64,000 nt of DNA. It comes from Corynebacterium pelargi. GTDB lineage: Bacteria > Actinomycetota > Actinomycetes > Mycobacteriales > Mycobacteriaceae. A program made the position numbers and the translations under genes. The DNA is taken from NCBI RefSeq assembly GCF_014635485.1, contig NZ_BMCX01000001.1:177239-241238 (forward strand), written 5' to 3'. The notes under the pieces are model-generated. The model had not been told where the DNA came from. It saw only the letters and a program-made list of their open reading frames with translations, and made no database searches. Positions 58,215 through 64,000 of the stretch are shown here, piece by piece. The stretch's first letter is position 1; each line of letters opens with the position of its first letter.

Positions 58215-60281
58215 CTACTGCAGCAAAGCTTCGACTGCTTCTTTGGTCGGCGCTTCGTTCTTGCGCTGCGCAATCCAATCCACAATCAACTGCACCGCTT
58301 GATCCACCGGCACACCATTGACCTGGGAACCGTCGAGGAAACGGAAGCTCACAGCGTCTGCTTCCACATCCCGAGCACCCGCCAACAACATGAACGGCAC
58401 CTTGGAGGTGGTGTGATTACGAATCTTCTTCTGCATGCGGTCATCGGAGGTATCCACCGTGGCGCGCACCTGTTGAGCACGCAGTTTCTCGCACACGGCC
58501 TCCAGGTGGGGGCTGAAGCTATCAGCCACAGGAATACCCATCACCTGCTGCGGGGCCAACCACGCGGGGAACACACCGGCATAGTGCTCCAGCAGCACAC
58601 CAAAGAAACGCTCGATGGAACCGAAAAGCGCACGGTGCACCATGATCGGGCGCTGCTTGGAGCCATCAGGGGCGGTGTACTCCAGGTTGAAGCGCTCAGG
58701 CAGGTTGAAGTCGAGCTGCACAGTAGACATCTGCCAGGTACGGCCAATGGCGTCACGCGCCTGCACCGAAATCTTCGGGCCATAGAAGGCCGCTCCTCCG
58801 GGATCCGGCACAAGATCAAGACCGGATGCATCGGCTACGCGCTGCAAAATCGCAGTGGAGCGCTCCCAGATCTCATCTGATCCAACGAACTTGGATTCAT
58901 CCTTGGTGGAGAGCTCCAAGTAGAAATCATCCAGGCCGTAGTCGCGCAGCAAGGAGATGATGAAGTCCAGCACCGTGGTGAGCTCTTGTTCGAGTTGGTC
59001 CTCGGTGCAGTAGATGTGGGCATCATCTTGGGTGAAGCCGCGGGCACGCGTTAGGCCGTGGATCACACCCGACTTCTCGTAGCGATACACCGTGCCGAAC
59101 TCGAAAAGGCGAAGCGGCAACTCGCGGTAGGAACGCCCGCGGGAGGCGAAGATCAGGTTGTGCATCGGGCAGTTCATCGGCTTGGCGTAGTAGTCCTGCG
59201 GCTGCTTGACTACGTTGCCGTCTTCGTCGTACTCCCCATCGAGCTGCATCGGAGGGAACATGCCGTCGGCATAAAAGTCCAGGTGACCGGACTTTTGGAA
59301 GAGCTCACCTTTGGTGATGTGCGGGGTATTGACAAAGGAGTAGCCCTCGGCGATGTGCCGGCGACGAGAGTGCTCTTCCATTTCCAGGCGAACGATGGCG
59401 CCGTTGGGGTGGAAGACCGGGAAACCGGAACCAATCTCGTCCGGGAAGCTGAACAGGTCGAGCTCTTGGCCTAGCCTGCGGTGATCGCGCTTCTCAGCCT
59501 CTTCGATCATCATTTGGTACTGCTCGAGGGCTTCTTTCGATTCCCAAGCCGTGCCGTAGATTCTTTGCAGGCCGGCGAGGGATTGATCGCCACGCCAGTA
59601 CGCAGCAGAAGAGCGCGTGAGCGCGAATGCCGGAATGTACTTGGTGGTGGGCACGTGGGGGCCGCGGCAGAGGTCGTACCACTCCACCTCACCGCTTCGC
59701 GGATTGATGTTGTAGTAGCCGGTGAGCTCCCCGGCGCCAACCTCGGTGGCCTCATCAGAATTGGGGTCCACATTGCCCTTGTCCTGGATCAACTCCAGCT
59801 TATAGGGCTCGTCTTTGAGGGCTTCGGTGGCTTCTTCTTGGTCGGCATAGACCCGGCGCTCGAATTTCTGCCCCTGCTTGATGATCTTTTTCATGCGCTT
59901 TTCTAAACGCTTGAGATCCTCGGGCGTGAAGGGCTCTGCCACATCGAAGTCATAGTAGAAGCCATTGTCGATGGCAGGACCGATGCCGAGCTTGGTGCCG
60001 GGGAATTCTGCTTGCACAGCCTGCGCCAGCACGTGGGTACAGGAGTGGCGGATCACCGCACGGCCGGTGGCGGTATTGGCAGGAACCGGGGTGACATGCG
60101 TGTCTTCTTCCGGCACATAGGCGAGATCGCGGATCGTGCCATCTGCCTCTTCCACGCACACAATGGCCTCAGGGCCTTTGTTTGGCAGTTCCAGTTCCCG
60201 CATCGCAGCACCTGCTGCAGTGCCTGCAGGCACGAGGAAAGGTTGGTGAGGGTTCTGCACCGGCTCAATGAGGTGTGCCAT
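58215..60281 (-). CDS. thrS: Threonine-tRNA ligase
   Basis: Charges tRNA-Thr. 688 residues from the ATG at 60281 with AAAGGAG 11 bases upstream. N-terminal TGS and editing domains ([13 protein letters not shown] for the editing His residues), class II core with [35 protein letters not shown], and the C-terminal anticodon domain with [11 protein letters not shown]. The frame is open 15 codons upstream but those lack family match. First gene of the thrS-HIT-pgsA-acyltransferase block. Confidence 0.97.
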   Translation of the reverse strand: MAHLIEPVQNPHQPFLVPAGTAAGAAMRELELPNKGPEAIVCVEEADGTIRDLAYVPEEDTHVTPVPANTATGRAVIRHSCTHVLAQAVQAEFPGTKLGIGPAIDNGFYYDFDVAEPFTPEDLKRLEKRMKKIIKQGQKFERRVYADQEEATEALKDEPYKLELIQDKGNVDPNSDEATEVGAGELTGYYNINPRSGEVEWYDLCRGPHVPTTKYIPAFALTRSSAAYWRGDQSLAGLQRIYGTAWESKEALEQYQMMIEEAEKRDHRRLGQELDLFSFPDEIGSGFPVFHPNGAIVRLEMEEHSRRRHIAEGYSFVNTPHITKGELFQKSGHLDFYADGMFPPMQLDGEYDEDGNVVKQPQDYYAKPMNCPMHNLIFASRGRSYRELPLRLFEFGTVYRYEKSGVIHGLTRARGFTQDDAHIYCTEDQLEQELTTVLDFIISLLRDYGLDDFYLELSTKDESKFVGSDEIWERSTAILQRVADASGLDLVPDPGGAAFYGPKISVQARDAIGRTWQMSTVQLDFNLPERFNLEYTAPDGSKQRPIMVHRALFGSIERFFGVLLEHYAGVFPAWLAPQQVMGIPVADSFSPHLEAVCEKLRAQQVRATVDTSDDRMQKKIRNHTTSKVPFMLLAGARDVEADAVSFRFLDGSQVNGVPVDQAVQLIVDWIAQRKNEAPTKEAVEALLQ

Positions 60282-60438
60282 AAATAGCTGCGCTCCTTTA
60301 CTTGCGCTCAAGCATCGCTGCGTCATACCTGGACGCGAACGTTGGACATTGGAGCACGAAGGTGAAACTCAGCCACCGGCATGTGGCGTGATGCTAGGGA
60401 AACCACCGACGTGTCATAAGCATCCTACCGCCAAGGAG

Positions 60439-61704
60439 CTAGCCCTCAAGCAACGAGGCTGCCCAGTAAGGTTCATCTCCCTGTTCTTGCGTACCCGGCA
60501 CAATCGCGTACATCGCTGAACCGGTGTGGGTAATCCACTCATTGAGCCTGTCGCCGTCGTTGAGGCGCTGCTGGATGGGGATAAATTGCTTACGCGGATC
60601 CTTTTGATAGCAGCAAAACACCAACCCGGCATTGGATAGCTGTTCGCTGCCGGTATTCGGTGGCACGTCGTAGTTATAGGCGCGACGCAGCAGTTTTTCT
60701 TTGGGCTTATCGCTTGGCGGCGAGGCAAGTGCCATGTGGCTTCGGGCGTCGATATACGGCAGGCCGTATTCATCGGTCTTGTCGTAGTCGGCTTGATCGA
60801 ATTCATCTTTTTGCCCGAGGGGTGCTCCTGAGTCGAGCGTGCGGCCGATGGCTATTTCGCGCGACTCGCGATCGAGCTGTTCCCAGGTATCCAAGTTCAT
60901 GGCGATGCGGCGAACGATGAGGCAACTGCCGCCTTCTAACCAGGCGGGGGCGTCATCCTCGCCATCGATCCAGACTTGCTGGTCGAATTCATCCTCCGAA
61001 CGAGGATTCACGGTGCCGTCTTTTTGGCCAAAGAGGTTCCTTGGCGTGGCTTTCGGGTCTTTGACTCCTGGGGCATTTAAAAAGCCTTGTTGCAGCCATT
61101 GCTGCTGTACATAGTCCACGCCGGAGCGAAGCATGTGGCGAGTAGCGAAGGCGAGCATCACTGGGTCGTCACAGCAGATCTGCAACACGAGGTCGGTTTG
61201 TCCCCACTCCGGTTTGAGTTGGTCTTTGGAAAACTGCAGGTCTTCTTTGAGCCACGCTGGGCGTTGATCTTGCTTGTCGACGATATCGAAGAAGCGGGAA
61301 CCCAGGCCGCAGGTAATGGTGAGGTTGCTGGGGTGCTGCACCATCTCTGGTTCGAGGCTGCCGAGCGGGTTTTGGCCTTGGGTGAGTCGCCGGGCGTCTT
61401 CCGTCCATAGGCTAAGAAGACGCTTGGCGTCTTTTTTGCCAACCCCGGCGCGCAGGTTTAACCCCAGCACATTGAGGTGTGCGGCAGGAACGGTTTGCAC
61501 ACCTGCTTGGTGTTTACCGTCGAAAGGCACCGCCTTTGATCCCACTTCACAGTCTGCTCCCGATTCCGGTTGTGGCGCATTGGCCAACGCCACCGCCGGT
61601 TGCAGCATGGCCGCACCCCCAAGCACCGATGCCCCTCCAAGGAAACTTCGGCGAGAAAAGTGCATTGGGCATTGCGAGGACTCAGACGGCTGTGAAGGTT
61701 CCAT
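60439..61704 (-). CDS. Dyp-type haem peroxidase, Tat-exported
   Basis: 421 residues. N-terminal twin-arginine signal SRRSFLGGASVLGG (residues 17-30), so it is exported folded. The Dyp GxxDG motif is FGQKDGTVNPR and the haem-ligand histidine is in DARSHMALAS. Similar proteins act with iron uptake (EfeB) or lignin oxidation; this one is downstream of PCuAC and CopC genes, which suggests a role with extracytoplasmic metal, though the substrate is unknown. AAGGA lies 2 bases before the ATG. Confidence 0.9.
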   Translation of the reverse strand: MEPSQPSESSQCPMHFSRRSFLGGASVLGGAAMLQPAVALANAPQPESGADCEVGSKAVPFDGKHQAGVQTVPAAHLNVLGLNLRAGVGKKDAKRLLSLWTEDARRLTQGQNPLGSLEPEMVQHPSNLTITCGLGSRFFDIVDKQDQRPAWLKEDLQFSKDQLKPEWGQTDLVLQICCDDPVMLAFATRHMLRSGVDYVQQQWLQQGFLNAPGVKDPKATPRNLFGQKDGTVNPRSEDEFDQQVWIDGEDDAPAWLEGGSCLIVRRIAMNLDTWEQLDRESREIAIGRTLDSGAPLGQKDEFDQADYDKTDEYGLPYIDARSHMALASPPSDKPKEKLLRRAYNYDVPPNTGSEQLSNAGLVFCCYQKDPRKQFIPIQQRLNDGDRLNEWITHTGSAMYAIVPGTQEQGDEPYWAASLLEG

Positions 61705-61764
61705 GATCCTTATTTCGACGATGTGTTTGCTGGGGTAATCCTGCTCTTTAGCTGCACGGGCTGC

Positions 61765-62379
61765 TTAGTGGTTGTGCTCGTGCTCAGCGGAGGGGCTTTC
61801 CGAGGCACCCATGTCCTTCATGTCATCGGCATCGGAGCCGTAGTTTTCGTCACCCGCGCCGATGGTACGAACGGGCACGTCAGGCACCTCGACGGTGGAG
61901 CCGTCGCCAAGCTCTAAGGTGAGATCGACTTTATCGCCGGCCTTGACCGGTTCGGTGACCCCAAGGACCATCATGTGCTCTTTGCCTGGCTCAAGAACCA
62001 GCGACTGGCCGGCGGGGATGGTGAATCCGCCTTCTTTTTCGCGCATTTGGCCATCGACTACCTCATGCATCTCGAACTTCTTGGCATCGATGGTGGCGCT
62101 GAAGCCGACGACGTTGATATCGCTATCGCTATCGTTGTGCAGCACACCGAAAATGGCAGTCATGTCCTTATCCCCCTCCATCGCCTTGACGTAGGGATCG
62201 GTGACGGTGAGCTTGGCTTCGCTTGGGGTTTCGGTGCTGCTGGTGCTCTCAGTGCTTTGCGTGAGGCTAGCTGCACTCGAGGTTGCCGAATCCTGCTCGC
62301 TATTCGAGCAACCGGCCAGGAGTAGCGCGGTGGCACCGACGCAGGCGATGGACTTCAGAGCAATGGACTGTACCTTCAC
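61765..62379 (-). CDS. Copper chaperone PCuAC-type lipoprotein
   Basis: 204 residues. Lipobox LLAGC (cysteine at about residue 24), a Ser/Thr linker, then a PCuAC domain with the copper-binding Met/His pattern in KFEMHEVVDGQMRE and EPGKEHMMVLG, and a His-rich end EHEHNH that can bind more copper. The GTG start has AAAGG 8 bases upstream. It lies between CopC and Dyp genes; probably delivers copper to an oxidase. Confidence 0.92.
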   Translation of the reverse strand: MKVQSIALKSIACVGATALLLAGCSNSEQDSATSSAASLTQSTESTSSTETPSEAKLTVTDPYVKAMEGDKDMTAIFGVLHNDSDSDINVVGFSATIDAKKFEMHEVVDGQMREKEGGFTIPAGQSLVLEPGKEHMMVLGVTEPVKAGDKVDLTLELGDGSTVEVPDVPVRTIGAGDENYGSDADDMKDMGASESPSAEHEHNH

Positions 62380-62423
62380 GGTATTTGCCTTTCTTTAGGG
62401 AGAAACGAACCGGAATTGAGGCA

Positions 62424-63038
62424 CTAACGACGCCGACGGATGGCAAGCACCAAGATGCCCAGCAGCATGACGGCGGCGGCAATTCCAGCGATCAGACCAA
62501 GATTGTTGGTGTCTGCAGGATTTGCGGCTTGGTCATCACGTTCTTGGGCCTTTTGGCTTTCGCCTTGGGTGTTTTCGGACTGATCAGCAGCGTTTGCAGC
62601 ACCGTCTTGATCGCTGCCTTGATCATTGCCTTGATCGCTGCCTTCGTCGCTCACTTCGAAGGCAATCTTGCCGCGGGTGGCATGCCCATCGGATGAGGTG
62701 ATTTGGTAGCCGAGTTGGTACTTACCTTCGCCACCTCGTTTATCCGCTGGAATAGCCAGGGAAGCGTTCGGGCCATCGACCTCTGGTTCGCCTGTGTAGA
62801 GTTGTTCGCCGCTATCAAGATCGGTGATGGCGAAAGTGTTGAAATCCGGTTTGATCATGCCGGAAAACTCCAAAGTGACTTCCTCTGGAAATTCCTTTAC
62901 CACCGCGCCATTTTCAGGGTTCGAATCCAGCACGACATCGTGGGCAAAAGCCGGCAAGGGTGCAGCTAGGAGCCCTGCCATGGCAGAAGCCGCTGCGAAA
63001 CGGTGCAGATTATTCACCTTGAACGAGGGGATCAACAC
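62424..63038 (-). CDS. CopC domain protein with C-terminal membrane anchor
   Basis: 204 residues. Signal peptide ending AFA, so the mature N-terminus starts with His (HDVVLDSNPENGAVV), the classical CopC copper(II) ligand; the second ligand region is SSDGHATRGKIAFEV. An Asp/Gln/Ala-rich linker follows and a transmembrane helix near 178-198 ending in a basic tail. GTG start with AAAGGAG just upstream. First of three metal-linked genes. Confidence 0.92.
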   Translation of the reverse strand: MLIPSFKVNNLHRFAAASAMAGLLAAPLPAFAHDVVLDSNPENGAVVKEFPEEVTLEFSGMIKPDFNTFAITDLDSGEQLYTGEPEVDGPNASLAIPADKRGGEGKYQLGYQITSSDGHATRGKIAFEVSDEGSDQGNDQGSDQDGAANAADQSENTQGESQKAQERDDQAANPADTNNLGLIAGIAAAVMLLGILVLAIRRRR

Positions 63039-63082
63039 GCCTCTCCTTTAAACACAATCAGGTACGCGGACACTGGCACCTC

Positions 63083-63099
63083 AACAGCACAACGCTGTT
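63083..63099. promoter_or_regulatory. Inverted repeat upstream of copC
   Basis: Arms AACAGC and GCTGTT around a 5-base centre, about 45 bases before the copC GTG. The outer flanks also pair partly (CAACAGC...GCTGTTA). It could be an operator for a metal-responsive repressor or a hairpin of the leader. It does not match the CopR motif I know. Confidence 0.45.
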
Positions 63100-63389
63100 A
63101 TGCCTTCACGCCTCAAGCCTACGCGGGTACAGGCTTGCCTCCCGCCGGCGATCTTGATGCACGAACAGTCACTAGTCGCTGCTTGCTAGTAAGGAGTTCC
63201 ACCACCCGGCCCGGATGTGGGATTTACCACTTGCACCGCACCGGATACCCGCGCCCTCAACCCCGACGTGCTGAGCGGCGAAATCGCCACACCCACCCGG
63301 CCGTAAATCACTCAAAAGTCCAGGCCAAACGAGGTATCTCACCAGCCCCTGACCCGCTGGCTCGCAATTGCGCAAGAAGGGGGTAGTAA

Positions 63390-63419
63390 AAAGCAAAACA
63401 CCCCACGGATGTGGGGTGT
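63390..63419 (-). terminator. Terminator after tRNA-Val
   Basis: A 9-bp stem (ACACCCCAC 63398-63406 with GTGGGGTGT 63411-63419) with a 4-base loop, then TTTGCTTTTT on the minus strand, about 4 bases after the tRNA. Confidence 0.85.
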
Positions 63420-63422
63420 AGG

Positions 63423-63497
63423 TGGTGGTCCCAGCTGGGATCGAACCAGCGACCTTTCCGGTGTGAACGGAACGCTCTTCCACTGAGCCATGGGACC
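63423..63497 (-). tRNA. tRNA-Val (anticodon CAC)
   Basis: Minus strand; acceptor GGTCCCA pairs with TGGGACC, D-arm GCTC...AGC-type (GCTCAGTGGAAGAGC), anticodon stem TTCCG/CGGAA with loop TTCACAC, giving anticodon CAC (Val, reads GUG), T-arm GCTGG-TTCGATC-CCAGC, and an encoded CCA. 75 bases with CCA. A terminator follows directly. Confidence 0.95.
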
Positions 63498-63942
63498 AAA
63501 ACACGGCCATCACGCTAAGCGCTTGCGCCTTCTTTGCGCGTTCAAAATTAACACGAAGGAAATATTTTCTCCTAATTGGCACGTCACTCCGTGTTTTGGA
63601 TTTCACCTTCCCCGATTTCCCCCTCCGCATCGGCAGCCACCCTGCTCTTGTCACTGCCGCCACATTCCTGCTCCTGACCGCAGGAGGACACACGCAAGAG
63701 CCAGGCGCTGGATCTTTTGAGTAAACCCAACACTCCCCTGCCCAGGCGCGTTGGATGAGCGGGGCGCATGCGAGGGCAACGCGTGGGTACCGCGTGGGTG
63801 CCGCGTGGATAAAAGGGCGATCACACACCGGCCGAAGGGGTACTCAACGCCAAGAAAACGAGGTTTGAAGGCTTATCTAACAGCGGATTTGGAGGTTCAG
63901 AACTCTTAAGGCTAATGTTTGTGATCGCAACAGCAGTTGTAT
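63498..63942. other. Region between divergent tRNA-Val and tRNA-Gly
   Basis: 445 bases with no convincing gene. It must hold two outward promoters. For tRNA-Gly a TTGGAG (63889-63894) and TAATGT (63913-63918) with 18-base spacing is plausible. A 17-base imperfect palindrome AGGAAATATTTTCTCCT lies near 63559-63575. Confidence 0.5.
63889..63918 (+). promoter_or_regulatory. Probable promoter of tRNA-Gly
   Basis: -35 TTGGAG (63889-63894) and -10 TAATGT (63913-63918) with an 18-base spacer; the predicted start would be near 63925, about 18 bases before the tRNA. Moderate match. Confidence 0.5.
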
Positions 63943-64000
63943 GCGGATGTAGCGCAGTTGGTAGCGCATCACCTTGCCAAGGTGAGGGTCGCGAGTTCGA
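63943..64000 (+). tRNA. tRNA-Gly (anticodon GCC), cut by window end
   Basis: Plus strand; acceptor start GCGGATG, D-arm GCGCAGTTGGTAGCGC, anticodon stem TCACC/GGTGA with loop TTGCCAA giving anticodon GCC (Gly), then the start of the T-arm GCGAGTTCGA. The 3' end is outside the window. Confidence 0.95.

Larger units (their letters stand above)
63039..63422. other. Intergenic region upstream of copC
   Basis: 384 bases. It has an inverted repeat AACAGC-ACAAC-GCTGTT (63083-63099), a second stem CAAGCCT/AGGCTTG near 63114-63137, and the tRNA-Val terminator (63390-63419). No gene is recognisable; an open frame of 218 codons covering the tRNA is spurious. Confidence 0.55.

Noticed and set aside
63559..63575. 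Operator at the AT-rich palindrome between tRNAs
   Set aside because: The arms pair only at the four outer bases and the centre is asymmetric; too weak to annotate as a site.
63172..63828. 218-codon open frame across tRNA-Val
   Set aside because: It runs through the tRNA gene and its terminator and has low-complexity, Arg/Cys-rich sequence.

Overview
The window is a chromosomal core segment from a member of the genus Corynebacterium (Mycobacteriales). This rests on gene content and order: an actinobacterial mIHF next to gmk and rpoZ; the thrS, HIT, pgsA, acyltransferase, pimA block for phosphatidylinositol mannosides; a peptide-binding lipoprotein between apt and secF; a textbook McbR operator in the metK promoter; and many TANNNT -10 boxes lying 6-8 bases before start codons, as expected for leaderless transcripts. 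No phage, insertion sequence, CRISPR array or integrase is visible. Most genes read on the minus strand; plus-strand genes sit as singles or short operons between the minus-strand operons.

Layout. 1-4648: metK (cut by the window edge), coaBC, a plus-strand DUF2231 membrane protein, rpoZ, gmk and mihF. 4969-13367: the pyrimidine operon pyrR-pyrB-pyrC-carA-carB, then a strong intrinsic terminator, then pyrF. 13691-15076: a TIGR01777-type epimerase. 15180-27445: a long minus-strand series alaS, ruvX, mltG, aroE, an A24 prepilin peptidase, aroC, aroK, aroB, aroQ, pepQ, efp, nusB, which holds five shikimate-pathway genes. 27547-32266: aspS, an APH-fold protein and rarA. 32449-34541: a plus-strand operon of a YpfJ-type zinc metallopeptidase, a TetR regulator and an FMN reductase, preceded by a 21-bp palindrome. 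34619-40630: hisS, a metallo-beta-lactamase-fold hydrolase, tpx, a membrane-anchored cyclophilin (plus strand) and rel. 40779-51078: apt, a peptide-binding lipoprotein, secF, secD, yajC, ruvB, ruvA, ruvC, the yebC family gene and tesB. 51177-54406: plus-strand GT87 glycosyltransferase and a bioW-bioF pair. 54403-60281: minus-strand LemA-like protein, pimA, PatA-like acyltransferase, pgsA, HIT protein and thrS. 60439-63038: Dyp peroxidase, PCuAC copper chaperone and CopC. 63423-64000: tRNA-Val(CAC) and the start of tRNA-Gly(GCC).

How the parts work together: pyrR-B-C-carA-B and pyrF give UMP synthesis under a probable PyrR-controlled leader; the aro genes feed chorismate; pgsA, the acyltransferase and pimA start mannosylated inositol lipids; YajC, SecD and SecF drive protein export; RuvA, RuvB and RuvC resolve Holliday junctions; CopC, PCuAC and Dyp form an extracytoplasmic metal and redox module. 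The less ordinary parts are the palindrome-led peptidase-TetR-reductase operon, the bioWF pair with a BioQ-like operator inserted next to the pimA block, the PyrR leader, and an APH-fold protein whose catalytic histidine position appears to be proline.
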